NCBI GenBank assembly: GCA_019637175.1
Contig: JAHBWD010000027.1
Coordinates: 41,325-105,324 of the forward strand
DNA length: 64,000 nt
DNA from: Labilithrix sp.
GTDB lineage: Bacteria > Myxococcota_A > Polyangia > Polyangiales > Polyangiaceae
Direction: 5' to 3'
Shown: piece after piece, positions 8,902 through 17,025 of the stretch
Numbering within the stretch: position 1 is the first letter of the stretch
How the letters are laid out: the number at the start of each line of letters is the position of its first letter
Program-made: the position numbers and the translations under genes
The notes under the pieces: model-generated
Told to the model about the DNA's origin: nothing
The model's database searches: none
What the model saw: only the letters and a program-made list of their open reading frames with translations

Positions 8902-9645
8902 CTACGCGGAGACCACGACCGTGCCTTGGTCGATCGGGCGATCGAGCGCGCGCTTCGTCGCCTCGCGCGCCGCGGCGAACGCCGCGCGGCCCGCGTCGAG
9001 CTTGAAGGGACCGGAGCGCGGGAGCCCCTCGAGCACGACGGTGACCATCCCCGGCCGCCTCGGCATCTCGAGCTTCCTGCGCCACGCCGACTTCGAGGCG
9101 ATGTGATGGAAGAGCACGCGCGGCTCCTCGCGCGGCATCCCCGCGAGGCCGGGCCGATCGAGGATCCCGCCGTCGAGATACGCGCGCCCGCCGATGCGCA
9201 CAGGATGGAACAGCATCGGCACGGCGCACGACGCGTGGATCGCCGCGGTCACCTCCCCTTCCGCGAGCACGTGCGTGCGCCGGGTGCCGACGTCGAACAC
9301 CGACACCGCGGCGGGGACTCGACATCGCGAGAACGATCGCTGAGGCAGCAGCCGCTCGAGGCGCTCGCGGAAGAGGCGACCGCGCAGGAAGCCGGCGCCC
9401 ACACCCGGGTCCCAGAAGTCGCGACGCTCGAGCTCGACCAGCGCGCGCGCGAGATCGGGCGCGTCGAGCCCGGCCGCCCACGATCCGGTGACGAGCGCCC
9501 CGGCGCTCGAGCCCGAGACGCGCGACGGCGCGAGCCCTTCGTCCTCGAGCACCGTCAGGAAGCCGGTGTGCGCGAAGAAGGAGAAGAAACCCGACGACAT
9601 CGCCAGCGCAAACGGGGCCTCGCGTAGGTGCTCGCGTAGTCTCAT
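8902..9645 (-). CDS. Patatin-like phospholipase
   Basis: A 247-residue protein with the patatin nucleophile elbow GSSAGALV (GxSxG) near residue 45 and the catalytic Asp in YLDGGILD, so a Ser-Asp dyad is present. The N-terminal oxyanion segment normally reads GGGxRG; here it is SSGFFSFFAHTG, a clear departure. Patatins hydrolyse acyl chains from phospholipids or other lipids. No signal peptide is obvious, so it may act in the cytosol or at the inner membrane. It diverges from the phosphatase gene with 24 bp between starts. Confidence 0.8.
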   Translation of the reverse strand: MRLREHLREAPFALAMSSGFFSFFAHTGFLTVLEDEGLAPSRVSGSSAGALVTGSWAAGLDAPDLARALVELERRDFWDPGVGAGFLRGRLFRERLERLLPQRSFSRCRVPAAVSVFDVGTRRTHVLAEGEVTAAIHASCAVPMLFHPVRIGGRAYLDGGILDRPGLAGMPREEPRVLFHHIASKSAWRRKLEMPRRPGMVTVVLEGLPRSGPFKLDAGRAAFAAAREATKRALDRPIDQGTVVVSA

Positions 9646-9669
9646 CGAGATGGGTATCCTAGCCGTCCC

Positions 9670-10428
9670 ATGGCAAGCCGCACGTTCGCCGTCGGCGACA
9701 TCCACGGCGATCTCGAAGCGCTCGAGAGAGCCCTCGGCCTGCTGCCCAAGCTCGACGAGAACGACACGATGATCCTGATGGGCGACTACGTCGACCGCGG
9801 CGCCGACAGCGCCAAGGTCGTCGAGTTCGTCCGCAAAGAGCTCCCGAAGCGCGTGCCCGGCAAGCTCGTGTGCCTGCGCGGCAACCACGAAGACGGCTGG
9901 CTGCGCGTCGCCTCCGGCGGCTGGCCCGAGTTCGTCATCCCGGTCGTCAACGGATGCCTCGCGACGCTGCGCTCGTACCGCGGCCAGCCGTGCCGAGAGG
10001 GCGAGGTGCCCTCGCGCGAAGAGCTGCTCGACATGCAGCACGGCGGCTTCCTCCCCGACGAAGTCGTCGACTGGATGAACTCGCTTCCGTACTGGTACGA
10101 AGACGATCACGCGATCTACGTCCACGCCGGCCTCGTCGAGAAGGACGGCAAGTGGGTGCACCCGAGGGACGCCGAGAACCCGACCCAGCTCCTCTGGGTG
10201 CGCACGATGCGCTTCTTCCAGGGCTATCGGGGCAAGCGCGTGGTGTGCGGTCACACGGCGACCGAGAACCTCCCGCCGGAGCTCTCGAGCTTCACGCCCG
10301 AGGATCCGCTCGACATGTGGGTCGGCGAGAACGTCGTCGTGATCGACACCGGCTGCGGCAAGGGCGGGTTCCTCACCGTCCTCGAGCTGCCCGCGATGAA
10401 GGTCTACGAGTCGCGAAACGCGTCGTGA
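9670..10428 (+). CDS. Metallophosphoesterase, PPP-type Ser/Thr phosphatase-like
   Basis: A 252-residue protein with the three core motifs of the PPP superfamily: GDIHGDLEALERAL, GDYVDRGADSA and LRGNHEDGW. Later metal-binding histidines lie in YVHAGLVEK and VVCGHTATE. This is the architecture of bacterial PPP phosphatases (PrpA/lambda-like) with a dinuclear metal centre. It may dephosphorylate proteins, which fits a genome with eukaryotic-type kinases, or small molecules. The stop codon shares one base with the start of the next gene, so it is first in a three-gene coupled operon. Confidence 0.88.
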   Translation: MASRTFAVGDIHGDLEALERALGLLPKLDENDTMILMGDYVDRGADSAKVVEFVRKELPKRVPGKLVCLRGNHEDGWLRVASGGWPEFVIPVVNGCLATLRSYRGQPCREGEVPSREELLDMQHGGFLPDEVVDWMNSLPYWYEDDHAIYVHAGLVEKDGKWVHPRDAENPTQLLWVRTMRFFQGYRGKRVVCGHTATENLPPELSSFTPEDPLDMWVGENVVVIDTGCGKGGFLTVLELPAMKVYESRNAS

Positions 10429-11393
10429 TGACGGCGCCGGCGCGCGTCGATCCGTCGCTCGGCGCGCGCGTCGTCGCGCGCACGCCGCTCTTCTACGCTC
10501 GCGGCGCCGATCCGGCGCTCGATCGGCCCGCGCACGTGCGCGCGGGCTCCGCCCTCGGGCGGCTCGGCGGGCGGCTCGCGGTCGTGCAAGACGACGCGAG
10601 CTTCCTCGCGATCCTCGACGGCGCGCGCGTCGTCGATCTGCCGCTCCCTTCACACGACGGCGTTCGGCAGTTCGACGATCGGCGCGGCAACAAGAAGGAG
10701 AAGCTCGACCTCGAGGCCTGCATCGCGATCGAAGGCGCCCTCGTCGCGTTCGGGTCGGGCTCGTCCGATCGACGCGAGCGGATCGTCGTCGTCGACGCGC
10801 CCGCGTCGGTGACGCTCGTCGAGGCCCCCGAGCTCTACGCTCGCATGCGCGCCGCCCGCGACTTCTCCGGCGCGGAGCTCAACGTCGAGGGCGCCGCGAT
10901 CGCCGGCGACGACGTCGTCTTCTTCCAGCGCGGCAACGGCGCCGCCGGCGGATCGATCGCGCCCGTCGACGCCACCGCGCGCGTCTCGCTCGTCGCGTTG
11001 ATGGATCACCTCCGCGGGCGCGGAGCGTGCCCCGATCTCCGCGACGTCACCGCGTGGGATCTCGGCGCGATCGAGGGGACGCGACTGACGTTCACCGACG
11101 GCGTCGCCGCGCGCGCGCCGTGGATCGCGTTCCTCGCGTGCGCCGAAGACTGCCCGGACGCGACGCGCGACGGCCCTGTGCGCGGCGTCGCGATCGGACG
11201 GCTCGACGATCGCGCCCGCGTCGCCGCGCGCGCGCCCGTGCTCGACGAGCGGGGCGCGCCGCTGCTCGACAAGGCCGAGGGCCTCGCGTTCGACGACGAT
11301 CCGCGTCGCGCGTGGCTCGTCGTCGACAAGGACGACCCCGACGTTCCCTCGGATCTCCTCGAGCTCCGCCTCGAGGAAGGGTGGCTCGCGTGA
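10428..11393 (+). CDS. DUF6929-like protein, probable propeller
   Basis: A 321-residue protein starting at an ATG that overlaps the previous stop (TGATG). It opens with PLFYARGADPALDRPAHVRAG, LAVVQDDASFLAILD and the RQFDDRRGNKKEKLDLEA block. That block resembles what I recall of the DUF6929 family, whose role is unknown. A glycine-rich VAFGSGSSDRRERIVVV strand follows. No signal peptide is seen. Translational coupling to the phosphatase before it and the MFS transporter after it suggests a joint function. Confidence 0.7.
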   Translation: MTAPARVDPSLGARVVARTPLFYARGADPALDRPAHVRAGSALGRLGGRLAVVQDDASFLAILDGARVVDLPLPSHDGVRQFDDRRGNKKEKLDLEACIAIEGALVAFGSGSSDRRERIVVVDAPASVTLVEAPELYARMRAARDFSGAELNVEGAAIAGDDVVFFQRGNGAAGGSIAPVDATARVSLVALMDHLRGRGACPDLRDVTAWDLGAIEGTRLTFTDGVAARAPWIAFLACAEDCPDATRDGPVRGVAIGRLDDRARVAARAPVLDERGAPLLDKAEGLAFDDDPRRAWLVVDKDDPDVPSDLLELRLEEGWLA

Positions 11394-12676
11394 GCGTGAG
11401 CGTGAGCGCGCCGGAGACGGCGGGGCCCCAGAAGTTCCCTCCGACGTTCTACTACGCGAACGCGATCGAGCTGCTCGAGCGCCTCGCGCACTACGGCTTC
11501 TACATCGGCCTCTCGCTCTACCTCACCAAGATCGTGAAGATGGGCGACATCGAGGTCGGCATCCTCCTCGGCAACTGGCGCTTCGCGGCGTCGATGGCGC
11601 CGATCCCGTGCGGCGCGATCGCCGATCGGATCAGCTTCAAGCGATCGCTCATCCTCGCCTTCAGCCTCTACTCGACGGCGTACGCCGGCATCCTGCTCTT
11701 CCCGGTGCGCTCCGTCGTCATCCCGTGCCTCTTCCTCGCCGCGATCGCCGGCGGCTTCATGAAGCCGGTCATCATGGGCACGGTCGTGCGCACGAGCCCG
11801 CCGGGGCGACAGACGGAAGGCTTCGGCGTCTTCTACCGGATGATCAACGCCGGCAGCGTGATCGGCAAGTCGCTCGCCTACGGCGTCCGCCGCGTCGTCG
11901 CGCTGCGCTTCGTCGCGGCGACCTCGATCGTCGCGAGCCTCGCGGCGCTCGCCCTCGCGATCTTCGCCTACAAGGAGCCCGACGGCCTCGACGAGGATCA
12001 GAAGCGCGAGAAGGGCGAGAAGGTGAAGACCGAGGCGGCCCCCGCCCTGCGCGAGACGCTCCGTGGGTACGCCACCGCGCTGAAGAATCCGCGCTTCACG
12101 AGCTTCCTCCTCATCTTCGCGGGCTTCTACTTCATGTCCGAGCAGTTCTACATGACGTTCCCGAAGTACGTGACGCGTCACATCGACGAGAAGGCGCCGC
12201 TCGAGATGATCACGCTGGTCAACCCCGCGTGCATCGCGCTCTTCCAGGGCCGGATGACGAAGCTCACCAAGTCGATCGATCCGGTCTGGACGATGGCGCT
12301 CGGCGTCTCGATCGGCGCGGTCGCGATGCTGGTGATGGGCGCGGTGCCGACGATCGCGGGCGCGTGCCTCTCGGGCGCGATCTTCGCGTTCGCCGAGATG
12401 ACGTTCTCTCCTCGCTTCTTCGACTTCATCGCCAGCTTCGGCACGAAGGCCAAGAGCGGCATGTACATGGGCATGGCGTTCGTGCCCTCGGCGATCGGCG
12501 CGTGGCTCGGCGGTCAGGCGTCAGGCTTCCTCATCGCGAAGCACATCCCCGAGAACGGCCCTCACGACCCGCTCGCGATCTGGTCGACCTACGCGCTGCT
12601 CGGCATGCTCTGCGCGGTCGGGATGGTCGTCTACGGCCTGTTGACGAAGAAGTCGCGCGCACGTCCGGCGGCTTAA
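11390..12676 (+). CDS. MFS transporter, POT/peptide-transporter-like
   Basis: A 428-residue protein with about 12 hydrophobic segments. The GTG start overlaps the upstream stop (GTGA), giving tight coupling. The first helix carries ELLERLAHYGFYIGLSLYL, which resembles the ExxER...YG motif of proton-dependent oligopeptide transporters. The loop GAIADRISFKRS matches the MFS signature between helices 2 and 3. The substrate is unknown. The gene is followed directly by a strong bidirectional hairpin. Confidence 0.8.
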   Translation: MSVSVSAPETAGPQKFPPTFYYANAIELLERLAHYGFYIGLSLYLTKIVKMGDIEVGILLGNWRFAASMAPIPCGAIADRISFKRSLILAFSLYSTAYAGILLFPVRSVVIPCLFLAAIAGGFMKPVIMGTVVRTSPPGRQTEGFGVFYRMINAGSVIGKSLAYGVRRVVALRFVAATSIVASLAALALAIFAYKEPDGLDEDQKREKGEKVKTEAAPALRETLRGYATALKNPRFTSFLLIFAGFYFMSEQFYMTFPKYVTRHIDEKAPLEMITLVNPACIALFQGRMTKLTKSIDPVWTMALGVSIGAVAMLVMGAVPTIAGACLSGAIFAFAEMTFSPRFFDFIASFGTKAKSGMYMGMAFVPSAIGAWLGGQASGFLIAKHIPENGPHDPLAIWSTYALLGMLCAVGMVVYGLLTKKSRARPAA

Positions 12677-12680
12677 ACGA

Positions 12681-12711
12681 CGAAGGCAGGAAGAAGCTCT
12701 TCCTGCCTTCG
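12681..12711. terminator. Bidirectional hairpin terminator between convergent genes
   Basis: A perfect 14-bp stem (cgaaggcaggaaga and its complement) closes on a 3-base loop, agc. It lies 4 bp after the MFS transporter stop and 28 bp before the end of the convergent lipoprotein gene. There is no long T-run, but the perfect stem and location fit a shared terminator. It is one of few such hairpins at convergent junctions here. Confidence 0.75.
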
Positions 12712-12739
12712 CGCGATCGCGTCGCTCTCGAGTGACGGA

Positions 12740-14143
12740 CTACTTCGGCGGCTCGGGCGGCGTGTTGTCGGCCTGCACGCAGCCGGCGAGGTCGAAGAAC
12801 ATGAACTCGAGCGCCTTCTGCTGCGCCGAGAGGCCGCCGGCCGCCGGGCAGCCGTCGGGGAACGAGTTGCCGCCCGCGCTGATGCCCATGAGGTGGAGGT
12901 CGCTGTAGACGGCGCGGCCGCACTGGTTCTCGGGCTCCGCGTCGGTCGGCGCGTTGAACGAGAAGTAGCGCACCGCGGTCTCGCTCTTCTTGATCCACGC
13001 CTGCACCGGCGCGTTGACGTTCGAGAGCGAGTTGGTCACGTCCGTGAGCTGGATCTTGCCGGGCGTCGTCGACGCGTTCACGTTGACGAGCCAGTCGGCG
13101 AACGCGACGCCCTTCGGGAAGGTCGTGTCGACGTCGTGGACGCCGGAGCCGCCGCCGCTCGCGTTCCAGTTGGCCGTCTGCTGCCAATCTTGCTGCGGCG
13201 AGTTCTTGAACCACGTGTAGTGGAAGTGCGTCGCGAAGATACGGCCGCCCATGTTGGCGTAATCCCACATCGACTGGCGCGCGCCCGGACGACCGACGGC
13301 GCCGCCCTTGTTCTCGTTGGTCTCGCTGCACTCGCAGGAGAGCATCACCATGTCGTAGCTGGCCATCTTGGCCGGGTCGTTCCAGAGCTCGCCGCCGAAC
13401 GGATCGGCCGTGCTGCCGCCCGCCGCGGGCGCGCCGGGGAAGTCGCCGCCCGAGCCGTTGAAGACGTGGATGTGGCCCGCGGTGCTGTGGCCGGGGACGA
13501 ACTCGCTGTCGTCGATGCCGATGCCGCGGAGGAGGCACTCGAGCGCGTCGCATCCGCCGGCGGTGACCGCGATGTGCGGCATGTCGCCTTCGGAGCCGTT
13601 GCGCGGGAGGCGGAACTCGCGATCGGGGACCTTGTTCGCTTCGCACGCCTTGGTGACGTCGAACTTCAGCTTGCGGCGCCACTTGCCGACCTGGACGACG
13701 ACGGGCACGTCTTTGTCGACGGGCACGTTCTCGAGCGTGAACTCGCCCTTGGTGTTGGTGAGGGTGCTCACCATCGGGCTCAGCGCGACCGACGCGCACG
13801 TCTCGCAGCTCACGCCCTCTTTGATCTCCGGCAGCTCCGCGTCCCCGTTCGGGCCGCCCGGGATGTAGACCATGACGTTGTAGAGCGCGTTGGCGCCGGC
13901 CGGGTCGTAGACCTTGCCCGTGATCGTCGTCGTGACCGACGGATCGTCGCACGCGACGCGCTTGCACTCGAGCCCCTGGCACGGCGTCTCACCCGGCGTG
14001 AACGGGGTGGCGCTCGGCGTCTCTTCCTTGGGCGCCTGCTCGAAACCGCTCCTCTTGTCAGCTCCGCTGCATGCAGCAGCGGCCATCGCCACACCGGCGG
14101 CGACGAGAACGAACGGCGCGAAGTAGGTCAGACCTTGGCGCAT
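12740..14143 (-). CDS. Lipoprotein with carboxypeptidase-regulatory-like domain
   Basis: A 467-residue protein with a signal peptide ending in AAAAC (lipobox near residue 25). Residues ~65-160 (TTITGKVYDPAGANALYNVMVYIPG, then TNTKGEFTLENVPV) match a carboxypeptidase-regulatory-like, transthyretin-type beta fold. The rest resembles a large extracellular domain found in Polyangiales lipoproteins, with many Cys pairs (CETCAS, CDALECLL, CECSE). The segments DMVMLSCECSE and GGRIFATHFHYTW suggest a class-I-glutamine-amidotransferase-like or ThuA-like fold, but I cannot confirm this. Probably surface-exposed; function unknown. Confidence 0.75.
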   Translation of the reverse strand: MRQGLTYFAPFVLVAAGVAMAAAACSGADKRSGFEQAPKEETPSATPFTPGETPCQGLECKRVACDDPSVTTTITGKVYDPAGANALYNVMVYIPGGPNGDAELPEIKEGVSCETCASVALSPMVSTLTNTKGEFTLENVPVDKDVPVVVQVGKWRRKLKFDVTKACEANKVPDREFRLPRNGSEGDMPHIAVTAGGCDALECLLRGIGIDDSEFVPGHSTAGHIHVFNGSGGDFPGAPAAGGSTADPFGGELWNDPAKMASYDMVMLSCECSETNENKGGAVGRPGARQSMWDYANMGGRIFATHFHYTWFKNSPQQDWQQTANWNASGGGSGVHDVDTTFPKGVAFADWLVNVNASTTPGKIQLTDVTNSLSNVNAPVQAWIKKSETAVRYFSFNAPTDAEPENQCGRAVYSDLHLMGISAGGNSFPDGCPAAGGLSAQQKALEFMFFDLAGCVQADNTPPEPPK

Positions 14144-14251
14144 TGGGGCTCTTGCTCCTTTGGTTTCGGGGAGATACGGGTTTCGCTAGACTTGGGGTAC
14201 GGACTCCCACGTCTATGGATCAGACCCACACCACCCGACGGGGTCCCTGAA

Positions 14252-15172
14252 ATGACCCGTCATCGGCCTTCGCGCAAACTTTATTTGCGTCTCGGTCGCA
14301 GACAGATGCTCGGCGCCCTCGCCGCGGGCCTCGTCTGCCGGAGCGTTCGCGCCCAGGAGCCTGGCGATCCTGCCGAAGATCTGAGGAATTTGCGGCTGCT
14401 CGACCTCACGGAGGGCGGCCGCCGATTCACGCTCGTCACGCCGAAGTACCTCGAGCCCGAACGGAAGCTCCCCCTTGTCGTTTTCCTGCACGGCCTCGGC
14501 GAGACCACCAACGAGCGCGCCGGCGCCTACGCCTGGATCGAGCGGTACGGCCTCGGCAGCGCATGGCAACGGCTCAAGCGCGCCCCGATCGCGCCGACGA
14601 GCAAGCGCGGAGAGTGGACCGCGGCGCGCCTCGCCGAGGTGAACGAGGAGCTCGCCGTCCGACCGTTCCGCGGGTTCGTGATGGCGTGCCCCTTCATGCC
14701 CAACCCGCAGGGCCCCGGGCAGGTCGACGCCTACGCACGCTGGATCGAAGAGTCGCTCTTGCCGCGGGTGCGCCGCGAGGCGCCCGTCCATACGGATGCA
14801 AAGCGCACGTATCTCTGCGGCGTGTCGCTCGGCGGCTGGGTCGCGCTCGAGCTGCTCGGGCGGCTGCCTCACGTCTTCGGCGCGCTCGCGGGCGTGCAGA
14901 CGGCGATCGGCCCGCACAACGCGCCAGGCTACGCCGACAGGATCGCGAAGGGCTGGAAGGGCGAGAAGAACCCGACGCTCCTCCTCACGAGCACGCAAGA
15001 TCACTGGAAGGCCTCGAGCGAAGCGCTCGCCCTCGCGTTCAAGGCCAAGGACCTGCCCGCCGACTATCGCGTGATCCCCGGACCGCACGATCAGCCGTGG
15101 CTCCAGGAGGCGGGCACGATCGAGACGATCCTCTGGCTCGACCGCATCGGCTATCGGACGCCCGTCCGCTAG
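14252..15172 (+). CDS. Secreted alpha/beta-hydrolase (esterase-like), possible Tat substrate
   Basis: A 306-residue protein. The N-terminus has a twin arginine followed by a hydrophobic stretch (GRRQMLGALAAGLVC), which resembles a Tat signal. The fold is an alpha/beta-hydrolase: the oxyanion loop VVFLHGLGET, the nucleophile elbow CGVSLGGW (GxSxG), and a C-terminal His in PGPHDQPW. It resembles the phospholipase/carboxylesterase and LpqC/poly-hydroxybutyrate depolymerase-like groups. Substrate unknown. The gene precedes the methionine-rich protein by 96 bp on the same strand. Confidence 0.82.
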   Translation: MTRHRPSRKLYLRLGRRQMLGALAAGLVCRSVRAQEPGDPAEDLRNLRLLDLTEGGRRFTLVTPKYLEPERKLPLVVFLHGLGETTNERAGAYAWIERYGLGSAWQRLKRAPIAPTSKRGEWTAARLAEVNEELAVRPFRGFVMACPFMPNPQGPGQVDAYARWIEESLLPRVRREAPVHTDAKRTYLCGVSLGGWVALELLGRLPHVFGALAGVQTAIGPHNAPGYADRIAKGWKGEKNPTLLLTSTQDHWKASSEALALAFKAKDLPADYRVIPGPHDQPWLQEAGTIETILWLDRIGYRTPVR

Positions 15173-15268
15173 GGCAGACGAAACGCCCGCGCGACGCGCG
15201 GGAACGGTGGCCTCGCCTCCGGCGCGGCGACTAGGGTTCGGCCCGAAATCGAACGGAGGGACGAGATC

Positions 15269-15643
15269 ATGAACGCCATGAACGCCATGAACGCGATGCC
15301 GATGATGAACGGCCCGATGATGCCGATGAACCCGATGATGCCGATGATGATGAACGGCCCGATGATGCCGATGATGCCCATGATGGGCGCCATGCAGGGT
15401 CAGATGCCCATGATGGGCATGATGCCGATGATGATGGGCGGCATGATGCCGATGATGTGCACGATGACGTGCGAGATGACCAAGGACGGCATGACGGTGA
15501 AGATGACGCCGACCGACGCGTCGATGATGTCGCGCATGAAGGAGCGCTGCGAGGCCATGAACGCGATGATGGCCATGGGCGCGCCCATGATGATGATGTG
15601 CGGCGGCATGCCGATGATGATGTGCATGCCCCAGACGAAGTGA
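15269..15643 (+). CDS. Methionine-rich small protein (53 Met of 124 residues)
   Basis: A 124-residue protein with 53 methionines (43%) and 5 cysteines. A strong ribosome-binding site (ggaggg, 15255-15260) sits 8 bases before the ATG. The first ~60 residues are almost only Met, Pro, Asn and Gly (MPMMP, PMMNG-like units). A less repetitive middle part follows (TCEMTKDGMTVK, then ERCEAMNAMM), and the tail has Met-Cys clusters (MMMMCGG, MMMCMP). There is no evident signal peptide or membrane segment. Met clusters with Cys are known to bind Cu(I)/Ag(I) in other proteins and can also scavenge oxidants. Either role is inference here. A classic terminator follows at 15694. The clean RBS, the non-repeat middle part and the terminator argue for a real gene. 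The ATG/GAT/TGA triplet repeats in the DNA argue caution. Confidence 0.75.
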   Translation: MNAMNAMNAMPMMNGPMMPMNPMMPMMMNGPMMPMMPMMGAMQGQMPMMGMMPMMMGGMMPMMCTMTCEMTKDGMTVKMTPTDASMMSRMKERCEAMNAMMAMGAPMMMMCGGMPMMMCMPQTK

Positions 15644-15645
15644 GC

Positions 15646-15685
15646 CTTCGTCGCGACGTCACTTCGTCGCGACGTCACGACGTCA
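15646..15685. repeat. Tandem 16-bp repeat after the Met-rich gene
   Basis: The unit cttcgtcgcgacgtca occurs twice head to tail (15646-15661 and 15662-15677), followed by a half unit cgacgtca. Each unit contains the palindromes tcgcga and gacgtc. It lies between the Met-rich stop and its terminator, so it is probably transcribed in the 3' leader. Role unknown. Confidence 0.7.
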
Positions 15686-15693
15686 CGAACACC

Positions 15694-15735
15694 TCGAGCC
15701 CGCGCTCCTTGGGACGCGGGCTCGACGCATTTTTC
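15694..15735 (+). terminator. Rho-independent terminator of the Met-rich gene
   Basis: An 11-bp GC-rich stem (tcgagcccgcg at 15694-15704 and its complement at 15715-15725) encloses a 10-base loop. It is followed within 5 bases by a run of five T (15731-15735). This is one of the most canonical terminators in the window. Confidence 0.85.
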
Positions 15736-15809
15736 CCGTCCCGCGCGAACTTCGCCCGCCGGGGAACTTCCGCGATCGCCGCAGCGTCGGTCCGCGCTGG
15801 AGGTAGAAG

Positions 15810-16394
15810 ATGGCAGGCGTCAGCGTCGACGGAGGTGGAGGCGGTAGGCGGAAGCTCGACACCGAGATCAACATGATCCCGATGATCGATCTCCTGATGG
15901 TGACGATCTCGTTCTTGCTGATCACCGCGGTGTGGGTGCAGTCGTCACGTCTCGAGGCGAGCGCGAACGTGCCCGGCACGAGCGAGACGCCGCCGTGTGA
16001 GCACGAGCCGGGAGGCTGCAAGGCCGAGCCTCGGCTCCACGTGCAGACGTCGGATCCTGGGAAGTTCCTCCTCGTGTGGAAGGAGGGCCCCACGGTGGTG
16101 CGCTCCGTCGAGGTGCCGCGGAGCCAGACCGAGGGTCACAAGAGCGCGCAGCCCGGACAGGTCGTCTATCCCGCGCTCGCCGCGCGCGTCGCCGAGGAGT
16201 GGAAGGTCTCGGGCCTTCATCGCGACGCGAGCGACAAGAAGTTCGATCACGCGGTGGTGCACGCGCCCTCCGACATGCCCTACGGAGACATCGTCGCGGT
16301 CATGGACGCGGTGGCGCAGCCGAAGCGCGCGGTCGCCTACCAAGGCAAGACGGCGCAGACGGCCGCGTTCGAGATCACGTTCGCGATGGACTGA
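15810..16394 (+). CDS. ExbD/TolR-family protein, orphan
   Basis: A 194-residue protein. Residues ~18-43 (INMIPMIDLLMVTISFLLITAVWV) form the single N-terminal membrane helix of ExbD/TolR, with the conserved Asp that conducts protons. The periplasmic part is longer than usual and includes a Cys pair (CEHEPGGC). ExbD works with ExbB to power TonB or related machines. No exbB/tolQ or tonB gene is adjacent. The C-terminal half (YGDIVAVMDAVAQP) fits the ExbD fold used in other myxobacterial paralogues. It has an RBS-like ggaggt before the ATG. Confidence 0.85.
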   Translation: MAGVSVDGGGGGRRKLDTEINMIPMIDLLMVTISFLLITAVWVQSSRLEASANVPGTSETPPCEHEPGGCKAEPRLHVQTSDPGKFLLVWKEGPTVVRSVEVPRSQTEGHKSAQPGQVVYPALAARVAEEWKVSGLHRDASDKKFDHAVVHAPSDMPYGDIVAVMDAVAQPKRAVAYQGKTAQTAAFEITFAMD

Positions 16395-16398
16395 AGAG

Positions 16399-16518
16399 GT
16401 CGAGGGCTCGAAGGGGCAAGGGATCGGAGGAAGAACGAGAACGAGAGCGAGAGCAAACGCCGCAGATCGCGCTCTCGTCCCGTCTTCCCTCGGCCCCTCG
16501 ACCCTTCGAGCCCTCGAC
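16399..16518. repeat. Long imperfect inverted repeat between convergent genes
   Basis: The outer arms are a perfect 17-bp match (gtcgagggctcgaaggg at 16399-16415 and its complement at 16502-16518). Pairing continues imperfectly inward (cgagagc with gctctcg), so nearly the whole 128-bp gap can fold into one hairpin. It probably terminates transcription from both sides, from exbD and from the small lipoprotein gene. The heptamer-like composition (tcgaggg, tcgaagg) suggests a dispersed repeat family. Confidence 0.7.
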
Positions 16519-16522
16519 GTCG

Positions 16523-16993
16523 CTACTCGCTCGCGTCGAGCGAGGCGATCGCCTGGTCGACCGCGGCGGCCGCCTTGTCGAACGGCTCCTTGTCTCCCGC
16601 GGCTTCGACGACGAAGACCTTCGACTTCGTCGCGAAGACGCTGACCCAGTAGCGATGCTCGCGGCCGTTGCGCGTGGTCGTGTAGCGGGTCTGCGTTCCG
16701 GTCAGGCCCTTGGCCGTCCTCACCGAGCGCGAGCCCTCGGAGACGTATCCCTTGTCGCGGAGGCGCAGGTCGAGCGTCTCCGCCCAGAACTCGGTGTTGG
16801 CCTTCACGTCGTTCGGCTCGGTGCGCGTCGCGAGGACGATCCCCTTCGCGCTCGTCGCGCGGTAGCTGTACGCGCCCTCGCTCTCGAGGGTCGCGAAGCC
16901 CGCCGGCGTGTCCAGGCGGGCCCCGCGGCCGCACGCGCCGCAGGCGACGGCGAATAGAATCGTGAACACAATCGACAATTGTTCAATCTTCAT
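16523..16993 (-). CDS. Small lipoprotein, unknown function
   Basis: A 156-residue protein. The signal peptide MKIEQLSIVFTILFAVAC ends in a probable lipobox Cys, with CGAC close behind. The mature domain (GFATLESEGAYSYRATSAKGIVLATRTE...TEFWAETLDLRLRDKGYVS) looks like a compact alpha/beta fold seen in short myxobacterial lipoproteins. No catalytic motif. It shares orientation with the DUF4349-like gene upstream, 32 bp away, and may be co-transcribed. Confidence 0.7.
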   Translation of the reverse strand: MKIEQLSIVFTILFAVACGACGRGARLDTPAGFATLESEGAYSYRATSAKGIVLATRTEPNDVKANTEFWAETLDLRLRDKGYVSEGSRSVRTAKGLTGTQTRYTTTRNGREHRYWVSVFATKSKVFVVEAAGDKEPFDKAAAAVDQAIASLDASE

Positions 16994-17025
16994 GGCTCGA
17001 GGCTTCCGTGTTCGGGGTTCGGGGC

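Noticed and set aside
15169..15393. Ile/Gly/Met-rich minus-strand frame (IGIIGPFIIIG type)
   Set aside because: It is the reverse complement of ATG/GAT repeats of the Met-rich gene, lacks an RBS and terminator, and is a by-product of the triplet repeats.
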